DNA of 64,000 nt from Panacibacter ginsenosidivorans (GCF_007971225.1 NZ_CP042435.1:372001-436000), one strand, 5' to 3'. Positions 1 to 8,584 are shown, counted from the stretch's first letter. Translations and numbers: made by a program. The notes: generated by a model not told the origin, from the letters alone.

Positions 1-1140
1 GACATCTGCTTCTGCCAGTAATACATTCATATGCCCCGGCATTCTCCCTGCAACAGGATGAATAGCATATTTTACTTCCACTCCTTTTTCTTCCAGCATT
101 TTTTCCAATTCATGACAAACATGCTGCGCCTGTGCTACTGCCAAACCATAACCCGGAACAATGATCACTTTTCTTGAATAGCTCATTGTCATGGCTGCAT
201 CGCTTACGGTAATTTCTTTGTAAGCACCACCGGTTTTTGAAGCTCCTTGTGCAGCAACTGCCGTGCCTCCAAAGCTTCCGATCAATACATTTTTCAAAGA
301 ACGGTTCATTGCTTTGCACATAAGAATCGTAAGCAACGTACCTGCAGCACCAACAAGAATACCACCGGTAAGCATTACTTTATTATCATACAAGAACCCA
401 CCACATGCTGCAGCTACACCGGTAAATGAATTCAATAAAGAAATTACAACGGGCATATCTGCACCCCCGATGGGAAGAACGAAGAGAACACCGTAGAGAA
501 GCGCAAGAACGAGTACAGAATAAAATAATATAACAATGTTGTCTGGAAATGAGATAAAAAGCAGTGATGTAATGATTAGAATAATTACAAGGATCAGCAA
601 ATTAAAAATGTGTTGTCCTTTAAATGAGAAATCCTTTATTTTTCCATTTAGCTTTCCCCACGCAATGATACTTCCCGCAAAAGAAACAGAACCAATAATT
701 AATCCTAAACAAATAATCAATAAAAAACTATATGAAAAATTAGGTAAAACAAATCCATTACCCAATGATCCGTTGAAATAATTTATTGAATTATTTACAT
801 GATTAAATTCAACTATCGAAATCAACGCCGCACAAGCACCGCCCATGCCATTAAATAGACTTACCATCTCCGGCATGGCAGTCATCTTTACTTTCTTCGC
901 TGCAAGTGTTCCTATAATTGCACCAACAAGAATTCCGCCGAATATCCATCCATAATTATGAAGACTGTTCCCTTCATCATCCTTATATAAAAATATTGTT
1001 CCGAGAATAGCAATGGTCATTCCTGCTGCTGCAATAAGATTTCCTCTTCGTGCATGCGCAGGATTCGATAGCATCTTCAAACCAATAATAAAAGTGACGC
1101 TAGCTAGTAAATAAATTAATGTAAGAATATTGATCGCCAT
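1..1140 (-). CDS. pntB: NAD(P) transhydrogenase subunit beta PntB (partial)
   Basis: Membrane and NADP(H)-binding subunit of proton-translocating transhydrogenase, which passes hydride between NADH and NADP+ using the proton gradient. The reading frame starts at the ATG ending at 1140 (MAINILTLIYLLASVTFIIG) and is open for 380 codons to the left edge, where it is cut. The family is about 460 residues long, so roughly the last 80 are missing. Many hydrophobic helices fill the N-terminal two thirds. Near the cut end are VPGYGLAVAQAQH and GRMPGHMNVLLAEADV, the hallmark of the NADP-binding domain III. It is third in the order pntAA, pntAB, pntB, with about 100 bases separating it from pntAB. Family assignment is certain. 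Confidence 0.96.
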   Translation of the reverse strand, partial: MAINILTLIYLLASVTFIIGLKMLSNPAHARRGNLIAAAGMTIAILGTIFLYKDDEGNSLHNYGWIFGGILVGAIIGTLAAKKVKMTAMPEMVSLFNGMGGACAALISIVEFNHVNNSINYFNGSLGNGFVLPNFSYSFLLIICLGLIIGSVSFAGSIIAWGKLNGKIKDFSFKGQHIFNLLILVIILIITSLLFISFPDNIVILFYSVLVLALLYGVLFVLPIGGADMPVVISLLNSFTGVAAACGGFLYDNKVMLTGGILVGAAGTLLTILMCKAMNRSLKNVLIGSFGGTAVAAQGASKTGGAYKEITVSDAAMTMSYSRKVIIVPGYGLAVAQAQHVCHELEKMLEEKGVEVKYAIHPVAGRMPGHMNVLLAEADV

Positions 1141-1152
1141 GCATTTTATTTT

Positions 1153-1190
1153 GTTTCACGCAAAGACCGCAAAGCAGCAAAGGCGCAAAG
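1153..1190. repeat. Short CGCAAAG repeat cluster
   Basis: Between pntAB and pntB the heptamer CGCAAAG occurs three times, with a fourth near copy (AGCAAAG), at about 10-base spacing. A single related CGCAAAG is seen near 3740. This resembles scattered CGCAAAG-rich intergenic sequence in Bacteroidota, but I cannot say what it does. Confidence 0.4.
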
Positions 1191-1242
1191 TATTTATCGA
1201 AGCCTCGAAATCTTTTTAATCCTTCAAAATCCTGGTTCAGAC

Positions 1243-1542
1243 TTATTTCTTCTTCTTAAACATTTCCAGCATTCTGTCTGTTACAACAAAACCACCGACA
1301 ACATTTATTGTTCCTAAAATCACTGCAAGAAATCCAAGTATCAATGCTAAATAATTATCACTTTCGGCTTTGCCCATAACAATTATAGCACCAATGATCA
1401 CAACACCATGAATTGCATTTGCTCCACTCATTAAGGGTGTATGCAATACACTTGGTACACGGCCTATTATTTCAATTCCCAAAAAGATCATCAGGATGAC
1501 GATGTAGATGTATTCCTGGTGTTGATGAATCCATAAAAGCAT
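1243..1542 (-). CDS. pntAB: NAD(P) transhydrogenase subunit alpha part 2 (PntAB)
   Basis: Small membrane part of the alpha subunit, 99 residues. In Bacteroidota and alphaproteobacteria the alpha chain is split into a soluble NAD-binding part and this helical part. Three to four hydrophobic segments are visible, and the stretch RVPSVLHTPLMSGANAIHG is the conserved family signature. The tail is very basic (FKKKK). It lies between pntAA and pntB on the same strand. Its upstream spacer of 174 bases is long for an operon of obligate partners and contains a copy of the dispersed repeat at 1627-1646. Confidence 0.95.
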   Translation of the reverse strand: MLLWIHQHQEYIYIVILMIFLGIEIIGRVPSVLHTPLMSGANAIHGVVIIGAIIVMGKAESDNYLALILGFLAVILGTINVVGGFVVTDRMLEMFKKKK

Positions 1543-1626
1543 AATTAAACCCTCCTAAATCCTCCCTGAAGGGAGGACTTTGAATTTCGTTTATGAATAT
1601 TTTTTCTGCTTAATAAAGAACTAAAC

Positions 1627-1646
1627 GTACAAGTGAGTGACACAAC
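1627..1646 (+). repeat. Dispersed intergenic repeat, class A
   Basis: Perfect core (TGAGTGACA class) followed by AGGCGATG. It sits between pntAA and pntAB, inside an operon, with the GTAC end facing pntAB. It is preceded by AAC, as in several other copies. Confidence 0.9.
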
Positions 1647-1716
1647 AGGCGATGACCAAAGAGCCAAAGTTTGTTACCACATCATCCGCACATCTGCACA
1701 TTTTCAGATCTGCACA

Positions 1717-2838
1717 TTAGATCAGCGCTTTCACTCTTTCATTTACTATTTCGCCGTTATGTGTAATGCATGAACCTTTTACAAGATCATCTTCAAAATT
1801 CAAATTCAGTTGCCCGTCTTTATTAATGATCAATTGTAAGAAGTTGAGAATGTTTTTCCCATACAACTTACTTGCATCTGCAGGCATGGTAGCAGGGAGA
1901 TTACTGTCACCAACAATTGTTACGTCATTGTATTTTATTTTCTGCGCATTAATAGTTTTTGCAGTGTTGCCACCCGTTGCTGCCGCAAGATCGATGATGA
2001 CAGAACCTGGTTTCATGGCGTTAAGCATAGCCTCTGTAATAAGCACCGGTGCAGACTTTCCGGGAATTTGCGCAGTTGTAATAATAATGTCTGCTTTCGC
2101 GGCAGCATCCGCAATTCTTTGATGCTGCTTCTGTTTATACTCCTCTGTTTGTTCAACAGCATAGCCACCGGCGGCAGAAGGATCTGCAGCACCTTCAACT
2201 TCTATAAACTTGCCACCGAGACTCATTACTTCTTCTTTAACAGCGGGTCTGGTATCAAACACTTCAACCACCGCACCCAAACGCCTTGCAGTTGCAATTG
2301 CCTGTAATCCGGCAACACCGGCACCAAGTATCAAAACTTTTGCAGGAGCAATTGTACCGGCCGCAGTCATAAACATGGGAAAATATTTTGGATAGAAAGA
2401 AGCAGCGAGGATCACTGCCTTATAACCTGCAATATTTGCCTGACTGCTGAGCACATCCATACTTTGGGCACGTGTAGTGCGTGGCAGCATATCCATGCTG
2501 AAGAGGGTAACTTTTTTTTCTGCGAGTTCTTTTATCAATTGAATATTAGAGAAGGGTTGATATATTCCGATCAATACTACATTTTCTTTAAGTAATTCAA
2601 TATCAATAGCGCTTAAAGGTTGTATAGTAAATAAAATACTTGCATTAGATAATATTTCGTAACGTGATTTTATCTCTGCGCCTTTTGAGGTATAACTGTC
2701 ATCATCTGCATAAGCTGAATTGCCAATAGATGATTCTATATAAACAGTGATGCCTTTTTTTACCAGCACTTCTGCCTGTTCCGGCATAAAAGCCACCCGA
2801 TGCTCTCCCGTTGGTTCTTTTAGTATTCCTGCAATCAT
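1717..2838 (-). CDS. pntAA: NAD(P) transhydrogenase subunit alpha part 1 (PntAA)
   Basis: Soluble NAD(H)-binding domain I of the transhydrogenase, 373 residues, related to alanine dehydrogenase. The start MIAGILKEPTGEHRVAFMPE is typical of the family. Residues 120-141 carry the conserved RTTRAQSMDVLSSQANIAG segment, and the Rossmann glycine motif GAGVAGLQA lies at 172-180 with the acidic FDTRP further on. It is the first gene of the pnt operon. The three-polypeptide arrangement is the usual one in this phylum. The enzyme supplies NADPH for biosynthesis and redox defence. Confidence 0.97.
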   Translation of the reverse strand: MIAGILKEPTGEHRVAFMPEQAEVLVKKGITVYIESSIGNSAYADDDSYTSKGAEIKSRYEILSNASILFTIQPLSAIDIELLKENVVLIGIYQPFSNIQLIKELAEKKVTLFSMDMLPRTTRAQSMDVLSSQANIAGYKAVILAASFYPKYFPMFMTAAGTIAPAKVLILGAGVAGLQAIATARRLGAVVEVFDTRPAVKEEVMSLGGKFIEVEGAADPSAAGGYAVEQTEEYKQKQHQRIADAAAKADIIITTAQIPGKSAPVLITEAMLNAMKPGSVIIDLAAATGGNTAKTINAQKIKYNDVTIVGDSNLPATMPADASKLYGKNILNFLQLIINKDGQLNLNFEDDLVKGSCITHNGEIVNERVKALI

Positions 2839-2909
2839 GCCTTAAAATAGTTATTTTTTGTATTGGAGGTTGTTACTGCCGCATTTTATTTTGCACAATG
2901 TAAATAACG

Positions 2910-3713
2910 TTAGAATCGTATGGTAAAGTGTTGCTTTACTTTTTGTTCTTTTCGAAAGAAAACTATTCCGATAAAAAAAAGATCAATTGACAATGTAACT
3001 GTTTCATGTGCTTTTATATATTGCCATGCTTCCTCCATTTCCCTGCTCCAGTGCACATCATCAAAAACGAGTATTGAATATTCATGCAGATGTGGTAACA
3101 TTTGCTGAAAATATTCAATCGTAGGTTCTTTACGATGGTTACCATCAATAAATGCAAAATCAACTTTAGTTAGTTGCTTGTACAAAACATCTTTGAGTGT
3201 AACATCAAAATTCCCTTCAACAATTTTTATATTTTTAAGTCCAAGTGCGTTAAAATTATTTGCTGCAACTGTAGCTACAGCTTTGGCTCCTTCCATTGTA
3301 ATAACGGGTATTGTGTTATTTGCCGAGGCTAAATAAGCAGTAGTAATACCCAGTGAAGTTCCTAATTCCAGCACATTTTTTGGTTGATAAAAATTGACTA
3401 TTCTGAAAAGCAACTGTGCAAACTTTTTTGGCTTTAAAGAGCTATTCGCTATTTCTGAAACTTTTCTTTTGTAAGAACTATGCACCCGGGAGCCCGCCCC
3501 AAAATCTTCCAGTTCTAATACTGTGTTGTCGTTCTTCAATTGTGTTCTTACTGACTCTATTTGTTGGTAACAATAATAAAAACCATCGTCATTCAAAACA
3601 CCAGTAATAAATTCAAAAACAAATGGAGCATGCACACCATGACCTTTACCATTTGAAGCAGTAAGCCAGTAACGCAGATATTTTACACCTAACTTAAATG
3701 GAGAATACATCAA
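2910..3713 (-). CDS. Class I SAM-dependent methyltransferase
   Basis: A 267-residue predicted methyltransferase. The SAM-binding motif NVLELGTSLGITTAYLA lies near residues 114-130, followed by an acidic residue in VITMEGAKA and by KVDFAFIDGNHRKEPTIEYF, which resembles the O-methyltransferase (Methyltransf_24) group. The motif DDVHWSREMEEAWQYIK follows. There is no signal peptide, so it is cytoplasmic. The substrate cannot be told from sequence. It stands alone downstream of the divergent tRNA region. The double ATG at the start (MMYS) leaves a one-codon uncertainty. Confidence 0.85.
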   Translation of the reverse strand: MMYSPFKLGVKYLRYWLTASNGKGHGVHAPFVFEFITGVLNDDGFYYCYQQIESVRTQLKNDNTVLELEDFGAGSRVHSSYKRKVSEIANSSLKPKKFAQLLFRIVNFYQPKNVLELGTSLGITTAYLASANNTIPVITMEGAKAVATVAANNFNALGLKNIKIVEGNFDVTLKDVLYKQLTKVDFAFIDGNHRKEPTIEYFQQMLPHLHEYSILVFDDVHWSREMEEAWQYIKAHETVTLSIDLFFIGIVFFRKEQKVKQHFTIRF

Positions 3714-3813
3714 TCAAATATTAATATCCTATTCACAGAAACGCAAAGTAAAGCATTCAGCACCATTGCAGTAAGCCAAAGCGAAAACAATTCTGCAGTA
3801 AAGTGTAAAAAGT

Positions 3814-3845
3814 TTTGGAACATTTTGCTCAGGAAGCTATTTTTG
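3814..3845 (+). promoter_or_regulatory. Bacteroidota-type promoter of tRNA-Gln
   Basis: An exact -7 element TATTTTTG (3838-3845) is preceded after 20 bases by TTTG (3814-3817), matching the TTTG / TAnnTTTG consensus of the Bacteroidota primary sigma factor. The tRNA begins 17 bases downstream. Confidence 0.75.
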
Positions 3846-3861
3846 CAGCCCAATTAAGGAT

Positions 3862-3932
3862 TGGCCTATGGTGTAATGGTAACACAGCAGATTTTGGTTC
3901 TGTTATTCTTGGTTCGAGTCCAGGTAGGCCAA
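3862..3932 (+). tRNA. tRNA-Gln (anticodon TTG)
   Basis: A 71-base cloverleaf. The acceptor arms TGGCCTA and TAGGCCA pair fully. The D arm is GTGT-AATGGTA-ACAC. The anticodon stem GCAGA/TCTGT closes a seven-base loop TTTTGGT with anticodon TTG, which reads CAA. The T arm contains GGTTCGAGTCC. The 3' CCA is not encoded. A promoter lies just upstream and a strong terminator just downstream, so this is a single-gene transcription unit. Confidence 0.97.
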
Positions 3933-3933
3933 C

Positions 3934-3966
3934 AAAAAAGCGAAGATGTTTTTCTTCGCTTTTTTT
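3934..3966 (+). terminator. Intrinsic terminator of tRNA-Gln
   Basis: A seven-base-pair stem GCGAAGA/TCTTCGC, extended by A/T pairs, with a short loop and a run of seven T residues, directly after the tRNA. Confidence 0.9.
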
Positions 3967-4000
3967 ATGAACCCGGCTGTTTCAATGCTATTAAGCTTTC

Positions 4001-4020
4001 GTTGCGTCGCACTCTTGTAC
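4001..4020 (-). repeat. Dispersed intergenic repeat, class B
   Basis: Perfect class B core (AGTGCGACG) in minus orientation. It lies 30 bases beyond the 3' end of the mutase gene, with the GTAC end facing that gene. The outer flank reads GAACCCGGCTGT, a conserved distal part of the element. Confidence 0.9.
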
Positions 4021-4049
4021 TGAAGAATATAAATGAGCAAATACCACCA

Positions 4050-5609
4050 TCATTTATACTCTCCAAACACATTTCTTAAACAGTCTGCTATTTCACCAAG
4101 TGTGCAATAATTTTCTACAGCTTCAATTACAAAAGGCATAATGTTGCTGCCATCTTTTGCAGCAGTATCTAAATGCTGTAAGGATATTTTTACTTTTTCG
4201 CTATTTCTTTTATTTCTTAATTGTTTCAATTTCTCGGCTTGCATAATTCTTATGCTATCATCAATTCTAAAGCCAGGTACATTATTCTTCTCATCAACCA
4301 CGAATTTGTTTACACCAACAATTATCTTTTCATTGCTTTCAATCTGTTGCTGGTAAATATAAGCGCTACGTGCAATTTCATCCTGTATAAAACCTTCTTC
4401 AATGGCGTTTACACTGCCGCCCAGTATATCAATTTTATGAATCAGCTCCCAGGCTTTTGCTTCCACTTCATCTGTAAGTGATTCTATAAAATAACTTCCT
4501 GCCAGTGGATCAACGGTGTCAACAACGCCACTTTCAAATGCTACAACCTGTTGTGTGCGCAATGCAATACGTGCTGCTTCTTCTGTTGGTAAACTTAACG
4601 CTTCATCATAACCATTGGTATGCAGACTTTGTGTGCCACCCAAAACAGCAGACAATGTTTGAATAGTTACACGGCTGATATTATTCAATGGTTGTTGTGC
4701 AGTTAATGTGCTGCCGCCTGTCTGCGTGTGAAAGCGTAACATCATTGCTTTGGAATCTGTGGCTCCAAGTTCCTTCATCATTTGCGCCCACATTCTTCTT
4801 GCTGCACGAAACTTGGCTACTTCTTCAAATAAATTATTGTGAGCATTAAAGAAGAAAGAAAGCCTTTTACCAAAAACATTAATATCCATTCCTTTTTCCA
4901 AAGCTGCTTTTACATAAGCTTTTCCATTGCTGAGTGTAAAAGCAATTTCCTGCACAGCGGTGCTCCCTGCTTCGCGTATGTGGTAACCAGAAATTGAAAT
5001 GGTATTCCACTTAGGTAATTCGTTGCCACACCACTCAAAAATATCAGTTATGATGCGCATGGACGGTTTCGGCGGATAGATGTAAGTGCCCCGTGCCGCA
5101 TATTCTTTTAGAATATCGTTTTGAATTGTGCCGGTTATTTTATGAAGATCGGCACCTTGTTTTTTGGCAAGCGCCACATACAACGCAAGTAATATGAAAC
5201 CTGTGGCATTAATGGTCATAGATGTACTTACTTCTTCCAGCTTGATGTCTTTGAAAAGTAATTCCATATCTTCCAGACTATCAATAGCAACACCAACTTT
5301 ACCAACCTCACCTTCTGCAAGATCATGATCACTGTCATAACCAATTTGAGTAGGCAAATCGAATGCAACACTTAAACCCATTACACCCTGCGATAATAAA
5401 TAATGATAACGTTTATTACTTTCTTCGGCAGTGGAGAAACCGGCATACTGGCGCATTGTCCATAACTTGCCGCGATACATATCAGGTTGTATGCCTCTTG
5501 TAAAAGGAAATTGCCCGGGTGTTTCTTCGGTTTTATTAATAATGTCTGCAGCGGTGTACAGTTGTTTGATCTCTATATCACTGTCAGTAAATTTTTTCTT
5601 TTCATTCAT
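4050..5609 (-). CDS. Methylmalonyl-CoA mutase family protein, catalytic chain without B12 domain
   Basis: Coenzyme B12-dependent acyl-CoA mutase that interconverts methylmalonyl-CoA and succinyl-CoA, or a close relative. The 519 residues cover the substrate-binding TIM barrel. [16 protein letters not shown] at 53-68 carries the Tyr typical of methylmalonyl-CoA mutase, where isobutyryl-CoA mutases have Phe. [18 protein letters not shown] and [16 protein letters not shown] are also family motifs. The usual C-terminal cobalamin-binding domain (DxHxxG) is absent, so a separate small B12 subunit must exist elsewhere; none is in this window. It is bracketed by repeat copies at 4001 and 5781. Confidence 0.92.
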   Translation of the reverse strand: MNEKKKFTDSDIEIKQLYTAADIINKTEETPGQFPFTRGIQPDMYRGKLWTMRQYAGFSTAEESNKRYHYLLSQGVMGLSVAFDLPTQIGYDSDHDLAEGEVGKVGVAIDSLEDMELLFKDIKLEEVSTSMTINATGFILLALYVALAKKQGADLHKITGTIQNDILKEYAARGTYIYPPKPSMRIITDIFEWCGNELPKWNTISISGYHIREAGSTAVQEIAFTLSNGKAYVKAALEKGMDINVFGKRLSFFFNAHNNLFEEVAKFRAARRMWAQMMKELGATDSKAMMLRFHTQTGGSTLTAQQPLNNISRVTIQTLSAVLGGTQSLHTNGYDEALSLPTEEAARIALRTQQVVAFESGVVDTVDPLAGSYFIESLTDEVEAKAWELIHKIDILGGSVNAIEEGFIQDEIARSAYIYQQQIESNEKIIVGVNKFVVDEKNNVPGFRIDDSIRIMQAEKLKQLRNKRNSEKVKISLQHLDTAAKDGSNIMPFVIEAVENYCTLGEIADCLRNVFGEYK

Positions 5610-5780
5610 AGAGCAGGCATTGAAAAGTTTACAGATTTACAAGTTTCAAAGTTTACGTGTTGATATTTGATAACCAAACTTGCAAAAAATTTTAATTGCG
5701 GAAGTATTGCTTTGTCATAAGACAAGTTCTGATAAATTCGGGAAACTACATTATAATTGTTCATTATAGAATAAAGCGTT

Positions 5781-5797
5781 GAAGGGTGCGACGCAAC
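5781..5797 (+). repeat. Dispersed intergenic repeat, decayed copy
   Basis: GTGCGACGCAAC is intact but the GTACAAG half is degraded to GAAGG. The downstream GAAAGTTTAATAG and ATGGCTCC correspond to the outer flank of other copies. It lies upstream of the mutase gene. Confidence 0.7.
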
Positions 5798-5836
5798 GAA
5801 AGTTTAATAGAAGCAATGTAGCATGGCTCCAAAAAA

Positions 5837-6343
5837 TTATGCCATCACTTTCTTTGCTTCGTAACTTAATACTTCACTTACCATTTCATGTACTGCACCT
5901 TTCTTATCGTTCATGGCATATTCGAGTAACAATTTATTAAGATCGAGAGCTGTAGCTTCCGGTGGCAATGCATTGGCAAACTGGTTAATGATAAGCATAT
6001 TCTGATCTTTGAGTGTTTTAACGGCCGTCCACGCATCAGCGCTTACATAAACCTGTTGCGAAATATTATAATTGAACTCTTCCTTTATATTATTGATCAG
6101 TATCTGCTGCATCTCTCTTGCACTTGCGCCGGGCAAATTCAAACGGCTGATAAGATTTGACAATGCAATACGGTCTGTAAGCAATATTAGTCTTTCATAG
6201 GCCTGCAGTTGCATGCCTGCTGTTGCTTTATCATCGCCTGAAGATTTTTGTTTAGAAATTTTTAAATAAGTAATGTAAGCAGAAACACCGCCAATAATCA
6301 CCATGGCAGCAATAAGCAGAATAAGCAGGTTTGTATCGAGCAT
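5837..6343 (-). CDS. Conserved membrane-anchored protein of unknown function
   Basis: A 168-residue protein with one N-terminal hydrophobic segment (LLILLIAAMVIIGGVSAYI, residues 5-24) and a soluble, mainly helical remainder (QAYERLILLTDRIALSNLISRL and the following residues). It probably has the helix in the inner membrane and the rest in the cytoplasm, because lysines follow the helix. I do not recognise a domain. It sits in divergent arrangement with the broken IscA-like gene. An exact TATTTTTG promoter element lies on the minus strand at 6357-6364, just upstream of the start. Confidence 0.75.
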   Translation of the reverse strand: MLDTNLLILLIAAMVIIGGVSAYITYLKISKQKSSGDDKATAGMQLQAYERLILLTDRIALSNLISRLNLPGASAREMQQILINNIKEEFNYNISQQVYVSADAWTAVKTLKDQNMLIINQFANALPPEATALDLNKLLLEYAMNDKKGAVHEMVSEVLSYEAKKVMA

Positions 6344-6356
6344 ATATAATTTTTTG

Positions 6357-6364
6357 CAAAAATA
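6357..6364 (-). promoter_or_regulatory. -7 promoter element for the 5837-6343 gene
   Basis: The plus-strand CAAAAATA reads TATTTTTG on the minus strand, an exact TAnnTTTG, 13 bases upstream of the start codon. No convincing -33 TTTG is seen. Confidence 0.45.
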
Positions 6365-6441
6365 AGTTTCTGAACAACGTGCGCAGAAGGTATATTTTCG
6401 TAATCCGAAACAGCATAAAAGCTGATTTTATTGTTCCTGTT

Positions 6442-6449
6442 TATATTTG
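6442..6449 (+). promoter_or_regulatory. -7 promoter element for the IscA-like pseudogene
   Basis: TATATTTG, an exact Bacteroidota -7 element, lies 18 bases before the ATG at 6468. The promoter therefore seems intact although the coding sequence is broken. Confidence 0.5.
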
Positions 6450-6467
6450 CATATACAATTTAAAGTT

Positions 6468-6809
6468 ATGGATACAGTTTTGCAGGCACCTGTTTCTTTA
6501 CGGAAGGTGCGATCATTGAACTAAAAGGACTGTTGAGTGAGCACGGCATGGAACCCGAAAAAAAATTACGCGTTGGTGTAAAAGGTGGCGGCTGCAGCGG
6601 TATGAGTTATGTATTGGGTTTTGATGAAAAACAGGATGGTGATAAAGAATTTGATTATGAAGGCGTGCCGTGTGTTATTAATAAAGCATATGAAATTTAT
6701 TTATACGGCATGCAGATAAACCGGGAAGATGGATTGAACAACCGGGGCTTTACATTCAATAATCTTAATGCTTCCACTACCTGCTTGCGGTTTTTCATTT
6801 GGTGTTTAA
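6468..6809 (+). pseudogene. IscA/HesB-family iron-sulfur carrier, broken by two frameshifts
   Basis: The central part reads LRVGVKGGGCSGMSYVLGF and GLNNRGFTFNN, the signature of A-type iron-sulfur carriers. Translation from the ATG at 6468 (MDTVLQAPVSL) hits a stop at once. Adding one T in the run near 6496-6500 gives the expected VSFTEGAIIELKGLLSEHG joined to the central part. At 6784-6785 a two-base loss destroys the family's C-terminal TCGCG; adding GG restores CGCGFSFGV and a stop at 6807. So one and two bases are missing and the three Cys ligands existed in the ancestor. It is either a true pseudogene or two sequencing errors; genes around it are intact. Any translated product would lack the last Cys pair. 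Confidence 0.8.
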
Positions 6810-6831
6810 TTGTTTTATTTACTAAATACGA

Positions 6832-6863
6832 AAGCCGGTTCTTATGAACCGGCTTCTTTATTT
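6832..6863. terminator. Bidirectional terminator between IscA-like gene and DUF6600 gene
   Basis: Perfect ten-base-pair stem AAGCCGGTTC/GAACCGGCTT with a TTAT loop, T-rich on the plus side (CTTTATTT), placed between two convergent genes. Confidence 0.85.
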
Positions 6864-6882
6864 ATGTTTCCTTAGCTGTTAA

Positions 6883-8307
6883 TTAAGCAGGCCTTCTTCT
6901 ACTGTCCCGTTGTTGTGGAGGAGCAGGTCTTGCAGGCGCATTTCTTTGTGGCTGCTGCTGTGAAGGCTGCCATGAATGTCCGTTACTCCTGTTATTATTA
7001 TAATCGGGACGTTGGCCATTGTTCCTGTTCTGATCAAGACTCCGGTTTTGAGGCTGTTGATTCCTGTTAAAATCTGATGGTGGCCTTTGATTATTCTGCC
7101 TGTTCTGCTGATCGTTGTTTCTGTTGTTGTAATTCCTGTTATCTGGGTAACGGTTATCATTTTGTTGTGGAGGCCTGGTAGTGATATCGTTGTCTCTTCT
7201 TTGATTATTATTCCTGTTGCTATTGTTATCTCTGTTCCTGTTGATGTCATTAGTCATGTCTCTGTTTATATCAACATGATTATTGTTCCTGTTATCATTT
7301 ACACGATCTCTTGGATCAGGCTTTCTGTTGTCGTTATTATTGTTATTATCAGTACGTCTTTCCGGAGTTCTTATAACTCTTGGATTTTGATTTGGCGTAT
7401 TGTTATTATGAGATGGTAAACCGTTACCATTAGCATCTATCCTGCTGTTACGGTTATCATTTCTTATTGCAGGATTCCTGTTTACCTGCGGCCTGTAAAT
7501 ATTAACGGTGTTATTATTGGTAATTCTTGTTGCACCTGGTCTTGCACTATTGCTTACTCTTAATTCATTAACCCTTCTGCCTGTATATCTTTCCACTTCC
7601 ATCCTGCTTGGCCCTGTTACATACCTTGTATTGCGATAGATATTCGTATTGTTGATAATAGTAGTATTTCTAATGATGGTAACATTGCGGCTTCTGTTGA
7701 CTGCATAACGGTTAAAGTTATTATAGCCTATATATCGCCTTGGTACGAAACACCAGTTATTAGCAGGCATATAATTACCAAAACCAAAGCCTATGCTGAT
7801 GTTAATGCCGGGTGCAAGTGGCGCCCAACCATAATAATCACCACCTGTTCTCCAGCCTACCCATGCAGGGCCCCATTGATAACCCGGCACCCACATCCAG
7901 CCATAGAAAGGATCGTTTGCCCAGCGACCGTAGTGAAAAGGCGCCCAACCCCATCTGTAGTCAGAAGCCCATGTCCATCCATAGTTACTGTATACCCAAT
8001 GGCCCCTTGTGTAGTAAGGAGTAAAGCCAGTTTCATAAGGAATCCAGACCTGGCCGTAAGATGGAGAATTTATCCAGTGCCCGTAAGGACTTAATTCATT
8101 TACAAAAACATTTATGTTTACATCTGATTCAGAAGGTTCATCATAATAATCATTGTCATCATCATTATAAGAATCATCATCCTGATAATTGTCATACCTG
8201 TCGTTATCATCCGGGTATTGAGCTGTAGCGCTTCGTGAAGTGCTGCAACTCATTAATACCGTCATAGATAAAACAGTGAAAAGAGAGTTGTTGAATTTTG
8301 CTTTCAT
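6883..8307 (-). CDS. DUF6600 lipoprotein with Asn/Arg-rich tail
   Basis: About 474 residues from the chosen start MKAKFNNSLFTVLSMTVLMSC. The LMSC lipobox gives a lipoprotein signal, which a longer upstream start would spoil. After an Asp/Asn/Tyr-rich acidic stretch comes a Trp/Gly/Tyr/Pro-rich domain (GHWVYSNYGWTWASDYRWGW, then VPGYQWGPAWVGWR) matching the DUF6600 group. The last 220 residues are extremely rich in Asn, Arg, Gln and Pro, with many NRN and DNR triplets, and should be disordered. Such proteins are predicted to be envelope-associated; the function is unknown. The low-complexity tail makes frame errors hard to see, but no stop interrupts it. Confidence 0.8.
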   Translation of the reverse strand: MKAKFNNSLFTVLSMTVLMSCSTSRSATAQYPDDNDRYDNYQDDDSYNDDDNDYYDEPSESDVNINVFVNELSPYGHWINSPSYGQVWIPYETGFTPYYTRGHWVYSNYGWTWASDYRWGWAPFHYGRWANDPFYGWMWVPGYQWGPAWVGWRTGGDYYGWAPLAPGINISIGFGFGNYMPANNWCFVPRRYIGYNNFNRYAVNRSRNVTIIRNTTIINNTNIYRNTRYVTGPSRMEVERYTGRRVNELRVSNSARPGATRITNNNTVNIYRPQVNRNPAIRNDNRNSRIDANGNGLPSHNNNTPNQNPRVIRTPERRTDNNNNNDNRKPDPRDRVNDNRNNNHVDINRDMTNDINRNRDNNSNRNNNQRRDNDITTRPPQQNDNRYPDNRNYNNRNNDQQNRQNNQRPPSDFNRNQQPQNRSLDQNRNNGQRPDYNNNRSNGHSWQPSQQQPQRNAPARPAPPQQRDSRRRPA

Positions 8308-8497
8308 TTTATAAATTTTAGTTGTTGTTGAATAAGCATATAAATTCAATACTTGTACCAATTCAACTAACAAGTGTTATTTCACAAAAGCTTTGACAAA
8401 TTCTTATATGAAAAGTTTGTTAATGGGTAGCAAAAGAAGATTCAGGCAGTTAGAAATTTGTTTATGGGTGCAGGCTGTAGTTTTTCATAGCAGCATC

Positions 8498-8517
8498 GTT
8501 GTGTCACTCACTTGTAC
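8498..8517 (-). repeat. Dispersed intergenic repeat, class A
   Basis: Perfect class A core. The outer flank reads CAGGCTGTAGTTTTTCATAG then CAGCATC. The GTAC end faces the 3' end of the 8585-9649 gene. Confidence 0.9.
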
Positions 8518-8584
8518 TGTTTAATCAATACCCATCAGTAAAGAGCAGATAGAATATTTAGCATATCAATTAGAAAGTTTAGTT

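Noticed and set aside
3861-4079. Reading frame running through tRNA-Gln, ending near LRRTLVLKN
   Set aside because: It crosses a tRNA, a terminator and a minus-oriented repeat; RRTLVL is simply the repeat read in one frame and recurs at 41192 and 53618.
6468-6809. Programmed frameshifting in the IscA-like gene
   Set aside because: There are two separate shifts with no slippery heptamer or stimulatory structure that I can see; loss of bases is simpler.
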